From Gyrodactylus bullatarudis (taxonomy: Eukaryota > Platyhelminthes > Monogenea > Gyrodactylidea > Gyrodactylidae): a stretch of 64,000 bases of DNA. Numbering within the stretch: position 1 is the stretch's first letter; each line of letters starts with the position of its first letter. The DNA is taken from the NCBI GenBank assembly GCA_012064415.1, contig SSNU01000043.1:183983-247982 (forward strand), given 5' to 3'. A program made the translations under genes and the position numbers. Below the pieces are notes generated by a model. That model worked only from the letters and a program-made list of their open reading frames with translations, was not told the origin of the DNA and made no database searches. Shown here in pieces: positions 11,203-23,879 of the stretch.

Positions 11203-14200
11203 TACCTTTTTATGCTTCTGGAAAAAGAATTATTAATATAAAGCATTAAAATACGTTTTTAATTTAAAAAATTTTCACAATTTTGTTTATCTTATTCTAG
11301 AAGCAAGGAAAGGTATTTTGAAGCGAAATTTAGTGGGATAATATTATAATAATTAAAGATTAGATTTATCATATCGATTTTAATAATTTTGCAAAATTTA
11401 GTCTACTGTATTTTTTTTACTTTTGGAAAATAAAAAAAACAAAACATAAAGTAAGTAAGGCTTTATAAAAAAAATTATTCACGGCACTCAATGAAAAGAT
11501 AAAAATATTCGTAGGACGTATTAAGACGAAGGAACTTGAGCAAACATGAACAATCAAATTCAACAGCAATTTATGAATTTTGACAGATTGTTATCTAAAT
11601 ATTCTGCCACAAAAAAGGGGATTTCTTTTATCCCTCGTTAAATCAAACTCACAGGACACCTTGTCCATGAAAGAGGGAAGGATCACACAAAAAAGATTTT
11701 TTTCTTTTGAATAGAAAAATTTTTCTCCTTCCACCACAATCAAGGGAATTGATGAGATTTGATATCATTGATGCACGATTGAATAGAGGAAAGGATCAAA
11801 TCTCGTCATATTCATTCCCTGCATGGAAGAATAAATTCAGTGTGTCCATCTCTACTGAACAATAAAACTTGTATGGTCTCTTTTTTGTAAGAGTCAGAAA
11901 AAATTCTCCCATCAAAGAATTCTTCCTACTGAATTGGGTGGCAAATAAATAAATAGTAGCTCTTAATGTCATCATGAACTTATTATTAGATCAATCTGAT
12001 ATAAAAATTGGAATTTATAAATTTATAATTATGATTTTTACAATTTTTACAAATTATGCCATTTTTCAAATCTTGAAATAGCGCCAAATTGCCATTTTTC
12101 GAACTTGAGTTGAAAATTATTGCCGATTTCAAAGTGACAGTACCACAGATAGACTTTATATGTATTCGAACTTGATTTTCAAACAGTAAAAATTCAATCT
12201 TCACAGGTTTATTCTCAAGATAGATCTGATTCAGCATATTTGACTTTTTTGACTGTGGTCCTAAAAAACAAGTTTTCATCACTCTGTCATTTTGAAATCA
12301 GAAAAAAATTTCAATTCAAAGTTTAAAAATGGGAATTTGACGAGATCTAAAATATTAATCTTATAATAAGAAAGAAAGACTTGAATTCTTGGTTTATGAG
12401 GTTTGACTTGATGTCTTGTTTTGATTAAAAATAACCTTATTGGATTTTGAATGAAACCATTATGTCTCTGCTCAAATAAATTGTGACATTTGCCAATTTT
12501 GCATTTTTTCAGAATTTGTAAATGTTGGCAAAAAATCTTTTTTCAAGGAAAACTTATTGATAGACTCAAAAGATATTCCACATGTTATGATCCAAAGGGA
12601 TGTAAAAAAGGCATCTTCCATGTTTCTTGACGGAATTCATAATTTTCTGAAATAAGCAAATGGTGCCATCATTCTTTGAATTGTGAGGCTGTTGTGTAAA
12701 ATTTGTTTGTTTTTTCGATAAAATTTGATAATATTATGTGATAGATTTTTGTTCTCCTTCGTTTTTACTAATAATGCTTATCTTCTTCTGTTCAGATTTC
12801 AATACTGGCTTGGGAAGGATTATCATTGCATAAATTTCTTTTTGATGCACAAGTTATGGTAGTAATTTATCACAATACACGAAATGTTAAACTGAAGCTG
12901 GTTGATATCAAGACAGATTATTAACTACATGTATAGTAATTTATATTTTTCATCAGATAGTCTGAAACACAACTACTCTTGAATTCCATATTGTGAAGGA
13001 CTGAAGAGGAAAAAAATTTGGTTTGATCTGAATATCTTCAACACTTCAAAGAGATCAGGATCAGAATTAGGAAGAGAACTCAAATTCGGCAGAAATTATT
13101 GTTGCAAATTGGGATTATTATTTCATTGAATACATCAATGATTTAGTTTTTAGCAAACAAAGATGAAATCACAGAGACAGAAATTCATCTCAGAAGTGGT
13201 CGAGATTTCAGAATTTTGTTTAATTTGAAAACAACCAAAATTTAGGCTTATAGGAAATTTGAAAAATTTTTGAAAATCAAAAACTGGGCTTATTTTTCCC
13301 AGATCACATTTTTCATTCGAACAATTGATCGACTCATTCGATACCAAGTCAATGAGAGCTTTTGAAAATCGATAAACTTTATATTCACTGGCAGAAATAA
13401 ATTAATTCAGCTGGTGAATATTTTAAAATAGTACAAATTTTATCCTTACAAGTACAAGTTTTATTTTTTTTCAAAGGCTCCCTAGAATAACATGAATGAC
13501 AAATAAAATAAAATTCTCATCTAACAAAACTTACTGGGGATCAATAAGCAAAATTGGAGATACAAATTAATGGTAGTTCTCTGGAAAGATTTGCTAGAAA
13601 AATAATTTTTCTTGAAAAACGCGCGTTTCTCTCAATCTACATGGCCAAATTTTAATCGATAAAATTTTGACCTGGAACGTTGAAAAAGGAGAAATTTCTA
13701 TTTCGGTCTATTTGGAATATTTGGAAAATTTTGGAGACATTTAAGCTGGCGCGATTTTTTTATTTAAAAAACACTCCATTTAGTTCTACTTCTTATTTTT
13801 CGATCACTTTTACTGCTTGGAAATTGATGGGTTTAAAAAAACTGAAGAGTTATTATTTTCTTTCTCTAATGATGATCCTGAAAAATAACGTTTAATTCCT
13901 CTGAGACCTTGAAATCAACAAAAATTTTAAACTCAAAATTAAAAAAAATAAAAATATCTCACCCGCTCGAAAAATAAAATGTCTCCAGAATTTTTTTTAA
14001 ATCAGTAAAATTTAATCATTTCGAATCAGTTATCAAAATGATAACTTGATAGAACAAATGAGGTTTTTTTATCAAAATCATGAAATTCCAAATTCATCCA
14101 GAATAGCTGTATGTTGGAATTAATTCATTTTCTAAAAACTGAAAGATACAAGACTGATATATCAATATTTTTTATGGTCTGTATCCTCAGAATCATATGC

Positions 14201-17017
14201 ATATTTGTCAACGTTCCATTAAATTCTAAAACACATTGTGAAATCACAATGATATGATTAAATTCAACGTATAATAGATTTGGCTACATTGTATAATATT
14301 GATCAGTGGTACGTTTTGTGCCTTGTGGATATTGATAATTAAACAATCCTTACTAACATAATAATGAATGAATTGAGACTAGTAGTAGTCTGAAATCATC
14401 TCCAAGGTATGGAATGCCGACTTTATTGAAGAATGATGATTTAATATCTTGATTAGGGAGATTCATTTTGAATCCAAATTCTCGATACAACTCGGGGCTA
14501 CTTGATTATTATTATTATTATATTCGAGTTTATCCTTATTTGATTTCAATGTCTATTGGAGATGGAAAATCTCACGAAAGCAACAAAAGTTTTGATAGCA
14601 ACTTTATTTTGGTTACGAAAAAATGTGAATGATTCCATTTTCGGGAATTTTTGTTGTAATTTTTTGAATTAAGCATAAAAATAAAAAAGCCTGATATTTT
14701 CCCTAGATTTGAATTTAATTATGGGCAATCTTTAATTTAATTTATGAGTGTCATGAACAAAATTTCCGAAATTTTGTTTTTTTTTAACCAGAATTATTTA
14801 AAAATTTGATTCAGCAAGCCATCGTGGAATGATTTTGAAATAACTCAAAGATTATTTGGACAAAACTAATAATGTAAAATTCTCGAAATTTCATTCGTGT
14901 CTTCTGTTTATAATGAATAAATTATTTCTTGTTTGAAAAAACATATGAAAAGATTGAACAGATTTCTTGCAAGTTTAATTTCGATCTCTTCTTCGAAAAA
15001 TAATGAGTACTTGAAAGTGAATCAACTTTTTTGAGTTATGAAATTTGCAGATTCTGATAAAATCTTTATTGTTCTCAATGGTCGATTTGCTGGTCAAGTT
15101 AAGGCACAGGAAAAAAATTCATACAGCAAAATACACTTCAAATAAGAACGGGAACAGTTTGTGTTCCTAAAGAACACTTTGAATTAACTCGGTAATTTGA
15201 AAAAATCTTTCAACATTAGATTCAATTTCAAATTGATTAGTTCTTTTACACTTTGACTCGCAAAAATCCCTTGGGAAGATTTCCAAATTCTCCTCAATCA
15301 TGTTTGTTTTTCTTTGACCCAAAAAATCAGTGTTCAATTATAACTGATTATCAATAGCTTCAAGTCTTCGAAATAAATGTAAAATTTGAATTCAATTGTT
15401 AAAAATTTCTAGTGATATTTCGCAAATCTCATTGTAACTTAGATTTTAAAAATTGAATTTTTTTATCGAAATGTAGATTTCATTTATTGATTTTCAGTAA
15501 TAAAGGATTGTGAAGAAGCATGTTTTTCTTTCTAGGTTTATCAGTGACAAATAAGACAGCTCCTGACGTTGATAACTAGTAATAATGTTTCTTACTGTTA
15601 TTATCAGTCATTCAATCTCATCCATAAAACAGTAATAATTCAATAGTATTAATCGGTTAATCAATCATAAATGTTGAGTTTACCAATTTGTTAGGAAATA
15701 ATACTTGAGCGAATTGATTTTTCATCTGTTACTTTCTTACCAGCAACCAGGGAATATAAAAATTTATTTCTGTTTACGTCTGCTATTCGAAATACATCCG
15801 TATTGTAATAGTTTATGTTAGAAAACAATAAACCATTATTATTACAGTAAATTTTAAATGTATTACAAACAAATTCTAGAAACTCTAAAGTCTCTCTTCT
15901 GAATATAACATTTTTAGACTTAAGGGGGGGAGGGATAGTGACAGAGGACTGGGAAGGAATATTCAGAGTTGTATTTCAAGGATGTGTGTATAGTTTATGT
16001 AACCTACACAGAATGAAGATGAGCTAAAAGAATTAACTGAATTATTCATAAATATTCTCTTTCAGCATCAAATTTGTCTCAAATTTATTTTAAAACTCTA
16101 TGCATGCATATTGAAACATCTCAAATCTCACATTGTCAAAACCCTTGATCTGGTTCAGGATAAGACCAATGAGCCAGCTATTTTCTTTTCTCGGAATTTA
16201 TGAATTCATTCAACAAAGTCTCACACTGTAACATCTTTTTCAATTTTTTCTCAGATTTTTCAAAACACTAAGGAATTTCATAAAAACATTGGGGATTTAT
16301 TTAATTCTTACATCGAAAAACAATTAAACAAAAATTTATGTGTTCTCAAACTACTTTTCAAATTTACACTGTGGAATGTGCTGCTTTATTTCAAATCTTT
16401 TTAGGGGGAAAACTTGGATTCCATCATTAAATTACCAAAGATTAATTTTTCTGTCTATAATAGGTAGGGAAAGGTTCGTTGCAAAAATTTTTCCATAGAG
16501 AAGAAATTTGTTATTTCCAATTGAGAATGTGAATATTTTTAACCAAATTGCTTAGCTCATGTTTCATTGGATAATTATCAATTAATACATTACTAATTTA
16601 TTATTCTAATTCTTTATTTTCAGTTAATCCGAATTTTTATTAACAATTGAAAAGATTTCTATAGGATGGGAATGTTGAATCAGATAAATTTCTGATAAAT
16701 AGTCTTTAAAATTCCGATTTTTACAACCTCATGAGTTTTATATCATAAGTTTTATCTTCAAAAATAGTAATCTCATCATTAAGAGGACCTTCATCGTGAA
16801 TTTCGTTGTTTTCTCATGTCCGTGGGATATTGAGGGAAAAATGGGCAATGAAATAATTGAGGATGACTTCCACACTTTAAAAATATGCAAAACATGATCT
16901 GAGTACTAAATTCTATTGAAAAAGTAAGTACTCTCGTGAGTTGTTTGGAGAAAAAACAAATTCCACCCTAGCCTATTGGCCACCCACTGGTCTTCCAAAC
17001 GAATACGCTCAGACATA
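11203..17017. other. Gene-poor stretch, nothing supported
   Basis: Very AT-rich, with only short open frames lacking domain features. A fragment near 12060-12160 resembles the inner part of the foldback family at 21771-22134. No RNA gene or complete repeat was recognised. Confidence 0.4.
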
Positions 17018-17107
17018 AGAATGCATTTTTGATCTTTTATCCATTTATTAATCGACATTCGTTTGACATCTTTTTTTCGAGCAAAGTAAGAAGATGCCAG
17101 ATTGTTT

Positions 17108-17148
17108 CACAAATAAAGATTTCTATTTCGGGCATACTCATCAGTGTG
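17108..17148 (-). ncRNA. Hammerhead-ribozyme-like motif of PLE fragment C
   Basis: On the minus strand: CACA, CTGATGA, eight bases GTATGCCC with G and C at the closing positions, GAAA, a stem III formed by ATA and TAT around a loop, then TGTG pairing with CACA. Both conserved cores are intact. It lies 3' of the endonuclease relic, as in fragments A, B and D. Confidence 0.6.
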
Positions 17149-17454
17149 ATACATGCCATATAAATACAGGTTTAACAAATTTGAAAGAGATGGCCTTATT
17201 GGTCCAAATTTTAATAGTTATACAATTGGCTCCTCCCTGTTACCAGGTCAGAGAAATTAATGTAAGAAATATGAATTATAATTACAAAATTTGTAATTGA
17301 AATTTGTACAATCAAAGTGATAATTATTATTGTAGTCAGCGTTTAATGGAAAGAAAATTTAGTTCTGTTAGCGAATCAGGATAATTAGGGTTTGATCATT
17401 GTGTTGCTACGAAGAACTTGGTAATTTGTTGGTTCGTTTCTGTCTCTTCCCGTC

Positions 17455-17900
17455 TTCTTTTCATTGAAGGGGGTTGTGATCTTGCTGGTTTTTTCTCCCT
17501 CGGTTTTGGTAGGCTCTTTGGTTTTACATGATTCTTTTGTACACATAGATTTGGCTTTTTTCGTTAATAAGGTAAGCTTCAGCTGCTTTCAAAATGTAAC
17601 CGTTTTTCCCTGATGATTTTTAAATAATTTCAAAGTTTTGGGGGGCATTACATGTTTTTAGATGCTCTCTGATCGTGGTTTGGCCCTTGTAGAGATGTTC
17701 ATCAATCCTGTCCTCGAGTCGTCTTGTTGTCCGTCCAATGTACACTGAATTGCATGGACATTGAAATTTGAAAACGACGTTGCCCTTTTTCCAGGTATCC
17801 AATTCGTCTTTTGAGTTGTTTGTGAATAATTTCTGGGTCTGAGAAATCGTTCTCAGGTTTCCCTCAGGATAGGTTTCACTGAATACTTGGCTTATTTTCT
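17455..17900 (-). pseudogene. GIY-YIG endonuclease relic of PLE fragment C
   Basis: The minus-strand translation includes KLFTNNSKDELDTWKKGN, then FKFQCPCNSVYIGRTTRRLE (GIY-YIG core) and QTTIREHLKTC. An internal stop follows NFEII, after which ILKAAEAYLINEKSQIY continues. It differs from fragments A, B and D in using CPCNSVY, so it is a separate PLE lineage. The reverse transcriptase is missing. Confidence 0.75.
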
Positions 17901-18437
17901 TTCAGGCATAAGAATGCATTTTTGATCTTTTATATATCCATTAATTATCGACATTCGTTTGACATCTTTTTTTCTTCATAAAAGTCTTGTTGGGAAAAAT
18001 ATTTAATTTCTTGCGGAAAAGTTGTATAAACTCTTTCTGTTTTGACAATAAAAAGTCATGCAAAACTACCATTCCGGATAGGAGCAGTAAACATTTATTA
18101 TCTCTATATTTCCTGACAATATTTCGAATTATTCAAAATTCTACATTTTTTGCTTTTCCATTCAATGCAAATTCAGCAAAAGGACTATATTTTCTTCACG
18201 AAATCCAGTGTACATTTCGATAGTAATAATTCAACAGATAGAAATTTTGGATGATTCCTATAATTAAGTTCTTTTTCATCCAATCAATTTCTACCTGAGG
18301 AATCATTGTGATATTTTACAAATGTGAAGACAAACTAAGATAATCCTGGTTTCGAGATTTAGAAAAATTAATTAATAGGAAAATTTTTTTGTTTCATGAT
18401 TCAAAATTAAGTAAGATTTACTATTAACTAAGCTTGA

Positions 18438-18570
18438 CTATGATATCTTCCGGCTTCTATTGGTCTATCTGTAAAAAAAGAAAGGGGAGAGAAAGGTGTA
18501 GTATTTCTTGAAAGAAAATTAAAATTAAGATTAGACCAGATAGACCAATACAAGCCAGAAGACAACATAG
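18438..18570. repeat. Small foldback repeat
   Basis: Arms at 18438-18471 and 18537-18570 are reverse complements, with a perfect core GGTCTATCTG against CAGATAGACC. The flanking sequence to about 18620 (AGCAAGCGAACAACGTTATA) recurs in reverse orientation near 45738-45780, so this is a dispersed family. Confidence 0.65.
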
Positions 18571-18640
18571 TAAGGTAGCAAGCGAACAACGTTATAGTCA
18601 ATCTATGCCGAACAGCTCCCTGAAGAACTACTCGGTTCAA

Positions 18641-21600
18641 AATTATAAGATTTTTAGATCTGGACCAATAGGAATACTAAGGTTTTTAGATAAAATTGAA
18701 AAGAGAGTTCAGGTTACAAGCGTCTCATCCACTGAAGAAGATACTTGACTATCTTGTTGGTGATATTCCAATTAAATCTGCTTTTACTATTTTTTATTGG
18801 AAAATTAATTATTTTGATAGAACTCATTCAGCTGAATACGAAGGCCAAAAAATAAAAAAGAAAGGCGTTTTTCTTGCAGCAGGTTGCGATAAAAATATGA
18901 AAATGTCGCGATCAGATTGAGATCAAGTCTAAGGTCTATAGAGCTTTAAAATATCCAAAGGGTTGGAGAAATATCCTTCAACTTGTTTGAGTCTTTTCAT
19001 GATTTAATTATAAAGGGACTATTTCTTTTTAGGTTCATGTTTTGGAATTTCAGACTAGAATGAAATGCAACCGATCTAGAGTTTCTTCTTAAAGACAAAG
19101 AATTAAATAAAATATTTTACGTAATAATAATGAAAAATTTTGGTTTGTTTAATTTTTCATCTCGAAGAAGCCAGGCTGGATAGAGAAACAATTTGTTTAA
19201 GTCTTAATTTTATTTTCAACCGTTGGATTGTGGTAACAGAAACGATTTTATTCACATAAAATATCAAAATCATATTGATTTATCCATTAGAAACGTTTGT
19301 AAAACTGTTAATTAATGAATTGATATTGTGACAGTCATTAATATAGTTTTTCGATAAAAGAATACAGTTTGAACAGATTTGTAAACCAGTTCAAAATTGA
19401 TGGAGTAATAAGGTCGTAATCTTTTGTTTCAGTTCACTGTTTAATAAACAGTTTTTATGGCATCCATGATGAATAGAATCCATTATATAAATTCTTATTT
19501 AAAAAAGATTTTTCCACTTGAACAGATAACTTTTGATTGGAGAAGGGAAATCTTCGCAAGTTCAATCTCGATCTCCTCTTTGAAAAAAAACAACAAGTAA
19601 CATGAGCACTTGAGAATAACTCAACTTTGACTATAACTCATAAGAATGGTTAGAGAGAGAGAGAGAATATCTCCCTAAGAAATATTAGCAGTGCAGAGCA
19701 ACTTGAATATTTTTCATCTTAAATCGATCCTTTGTCGTTTTACAAGTAACTTTCTATGAGAATTTCTCTGCTCAGTTTTTATCACGTGATAATTTGTAAT
19801 TAAAATAAACTTTTTAATTATTTTGAGTAAATCTAGAAAAAAAATGTTTTACAAACATTCACGAACTGAGATTGAAAATTCTCATCAACAGGAAAATATC
19901 CCATTAGTATGGTACTGCTTATCTGATTTGAAATATCCTTAATTTGAACGTTTTAAATTGAGTAAGTCATTTAGATAAAACTATGCTACTTATTTAATTT
20001 GGAAGATAAACAAAAAGCCTGATTGGCTGCATAAAGATGTGTTTTCCAACGCAGAAAAAAATTGTTTTGGTGGCAAATAACAATTCTTTTTAAAAGCAGG
20101 ATCGAAATTAGACAGGGGAACAGATTTGTAACTAATTTTGAATTGTCAAAATTTTATTGTTTTTCAAATGGTGAAAATGATTAAGAAATCGTAATTCAGC
20201 TCATTAAGGCAACTATAACTTTATGGAAAAGCATCATATCAAAATTTGTAAAGTGATCATATTTTCTTTAAGATTTCTTTTACCAAAACTTGATTGGTAA
20301 AAGTGGCCTACATGACTTAGATTTTAAAATATCTTGATCACTTTCAAGTTCTTGGTTTTGTTTAGAGTCATCTATTTGCTCACATTGTTAAAATTGATGA
20401 AGTAGGAATATTTTGTATTAATTTTATGTTTTGCATCTTTCACACGAGGAAGTACTCATGTTAGAAGTATTCTCTGGATGCTCTCATGACCATGGATACG
20501 CCTTAGGCAAAAAGCTCTGATGAAAATTGACGTTTACACTTAACATTACACGAAGCAACATTTTCAGATTTGAAAACAGAAGAAGCTTAATTTTATCATG
20601 GTAACAGTCATTTCTGCATTGATTTTTGCCCCGATACTTGAAGATTTCTTGAATCATTCCCAAGATAAAAATAGAAATTGTAAAATTGCCCGGATAATCT
20701 CAAGAAATTCTCATGGGCAATTTAGATGATAGATTAATTCTATAGAGAGAAATACAACTCCCTCAACTCTGGACCAAAACTAGATCACTTTGAGACCACT
20801 TTTTCCTAAAAATTCGGAGTTCAGTTGTTTACAGAGAATTTTATAGATTTATGCATGTAATTCGAGAGAAAATGAAATAATTGAGCTCAATAATTTCGAG
20901 TTTAGTATTCCTGCCAAATATACACATCTACCTAGTTTATTTCATATTCAGTCCTTCCATATCGAATTCGAATTAGCGAGGAAGTTTTTATTAGCTTGTA
21001 CACAAGTGAGAATAAACTGAAACAGGCATGTCTCAAGCAATAAAATATCAGAGAATCTGAATTAAATCCAAGAATCAGCTCTTGATTCCAAAGATGAACC
21101 CAAATGATTAGTCTGATAAATCACAATTGAATAGAATTTGATCAATATATTCGAATAGATTCTTTGTGTCAGAATCACAAATACACATTTCTGTAGGTAA
21201 GTGAAACTCATATTTTTGCATCATTAAACTTTTGTGTAATACACTAAGTGTATGAAAAAATAGCTATCATTAATAATTATAATTTTAGAAGCCATAATTC
21301 ACTAAGAAGAGTAACTACGAATACTCACGAGTTGAATTTATCTACAGTGTAAATTCTACACCTAGTCAATATTAATACAAAAATATATCTTGAATAAAAT
21401 ATTAAATAAACTTTCTGAGATCCTAGATATATTATAGTCAAAATAGTAAAATTAAAGAAAAGTGTAGTCGAAAATTTAAAAACTAAATTAACTAGTCAGA
21501 AGGAATCGGAAAAATTTCTCAACATTTTAATTGGATTTTGACTATAGTCAAATGCGTAAAATATGGAAGAAAGTAGAATCAAAAGTAATATAATTTCTCA

Positions 21601-21770
21601 AAAAAACTGTAGTCAAATATAATGAAGACAAAAATGTATTTGACGTATTATTTTGACATTAATTTAATTTTGAAGAGTTCCCTGACTAACTACTCGGTTC
21701 AATATATTTGATAAATATTATTTATATTTTTGCAAATATTTATTCAGTTTACTAGTAATTCTAAGGCTAA
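18641..21770. other. Gene-poor stretch, nothing supported
   Basis: AT-rich sequence with short frames only. A GA-rich simple repeat lies near 19650-19666. Confidence 0.35.
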
Positions 21771-22134
21771 TTGATATGAAGTTGGGAATCTATGATTTTT
21801 ACGAAAAACTTGGTTCTTTCATCAAAAATTCAAATTTATAAAAGATTTTTGGTATCCTTTCCGAAAGTTCTGATCCTTTGACCAAAGTCCCACTTTCAAA
21901 TCGATAAAAAATTTGAGTTCAAAGTTCGAAAAAAATTGGATTTTGGCGCCAAATGGAAATTTACCATATTTTTCATGAAAATAATTTTTTTATAGAATTT
22001 TTTTCTTCGAATCGTAACTTCGGCAAAATGAGTAGAATTCCAAAAAACTTTCACAAATTCGAATTTTTGATGAAAATAAAACCAAATTTTTCGTAGAAAT
22101 CATAGATTTCCATCGTCATATCAACCAACTTTAT
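21771..22134. repeat. Foldback MITE-like repeat
   Basis: The left arm (about 21771-21867) starts TTGATATGAAGTTGGGAATC. The right arm (about 22020-22134) is its diverged reverse complement. The centre contains a CAAATCGATAAAAAATTTGA segment and a TTGGCGCCAAATGG segment. The same arm and inner segments occur at 27875-28470, which marks a non-autonomous repeat family. Confidence 0.7.
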
Positions 22135-23879
22135 GTTCCTTGATTTTTGCCAAAGAAATAACTAGAGAAGAAAGGAAGGAAAAATTAAGTTTCTTAAAAT
22201 AAATAAAAAGATTCATCTGAATACCCAAGGATTAGGGAGAGAGGAAAATTTAATTAAAATTCCCGCCAACAGAAATCGAGCAAATAACTTAATTTCTTCC
22301 ATTTCACCAGTGAAATATCGAGTTTCTTGTTTGCTCTTCTCATTGTATATCTCGAATGAAATTTCCTCCAATTCCTTAGTTAACATTTCATTTCTAGTAA
22401 ACCCCTTTAATTATTCTTTAACTATAATTTCTGAACATTTCCACCAATATAAATAATTTTTTAACAGATATTAAAGCAATTAACTAATTACTTATTAGTA
22501 ATAAGTTATTACTAATTAGTACCAATTGGTCCAACCCTAAAAAATTCGAAATCTAAACTAATCATATTACCTGTGAGAGAAATCAACTAAAATTTCGACA
22601 TCATTGAAAAAAGAAAAATTTGGCGTATTTTTAAATTGAAAATTCTCCAATTCTTACATGATCATTGAGAAAAAAATATAGTGTCGAGTTGAATTTCTGT
22701 CAGAGCAAATTAACCTTCACTAATATTTTGAATTTCTTTCCTTATCAAAGAAATTTCCCATGTGTATAAAATTTATTTGATGCATAATTTATATTTAAGC
22801 ATATTTAGTTTTATTTCTATATAGAATCAACGCACACTTGTTTGAAGCCATATCTATCTCTGTGGATAATCCTGCTGACTTTTGGGATTCTCCTGCCTTA
22901 TGGTTGGAAATTTGCTTACCTTGGATAATTCAATCTTGGTTTTCTACCTGTAATAAGAATTTATTAATAATCTCTGTGAGAAGAATAGAGAATTCTACGA
23001 CTGTATTCCTATAATACATCATTAAAAATGATTCATTAGACGTATTTACGATAATTAGAAAACAGATATGAGTTTATTCAGTACAATATTCGAGTTAATG
23101 TTTATGGTTAAATTAGAAATAGGATATTCATGTTTTTTTAGGATGCAATGATAAAAAATCAGTTTGACTCCTGGATGACACGTGCACATTGATGAGATGG
23201 TCTCCCGTTAATTCTCAAACTTATTTTATATGGTATTCCCAGGGAGACGACACTAAAAGTATTAACTACTATAGCACGAAAGTGTTATTTTCCTAGACTG
23301 TGTTATTAATTAATCTCAAATCTGATCTAGTTCAATTAATCAAATTTTAAAATGTAATCTTTAAATTCTAGAACTCAAAAATTTTGACAGGATGTGCAAA
23401 TCTGAAAAAAAGAAGTTTATACTCTGTAATAAGTTTTAGGAATCCTATTAGTACTAAACTAATCAATCAAACACCAAAAGGAAAGATAGGCATGAATATT
23501 TTCCTTTCTTCTAAATGAAGAATGAATCTTGAGATAAATTATATTCCATAATCATGGGATTATTTATCCTTGAAATGGCATTAGAAAAAATAAGTTAGAC
23601 ACAGTTTTTTGAATTATAACAAGTTTATTTTAAAATAATATCTATACTTTGAAGTAGTTTTGAGAAATGAATTAAAATTTTCTTTTGAATGACTGCCAAA
23701 ATTCAAAGTTGCGACTCATCCTGGAGAAACAAAAACCTTCCTTATCCAAAAAGTTCTTGTTATAAAGACTTAGAGTTAATTTATTATTAAAGAGCGTGTA
23801 TATGAATAGAAATGCAGACGACCTTGAGGTAAATAGGTCAAATATTAGTATCATTGAAGAAATGAAATAATTTAGGGCC
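22135..23879. other. Stretch upstream of the delta-catenin gene, nothing supported
   Basis: No gene recognised. It may hold the promoter or upstream exons of the catenin gene, but no splice-linked coding segment could be identified. Confidence 0.35.

Larger units (their letters stand above)
17018..17973 (-). mobile_element. Penelope-like element fragment C between 60-bp direct repeats
   Basis: A stretch of about 60 bp (starting AAGAATGCATTTTTGATC) occurs at about 17018-17077 and again at about 17907-17973, in direct orientation with small differences. Between the copies lie, on the minus strand, a GIY-YIG nuclease relic and a hammerhead-like motif. The direct repeats could be PLE terminal repeats of a partial tandem, or a long target duplication. 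Confidence 0.6.
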
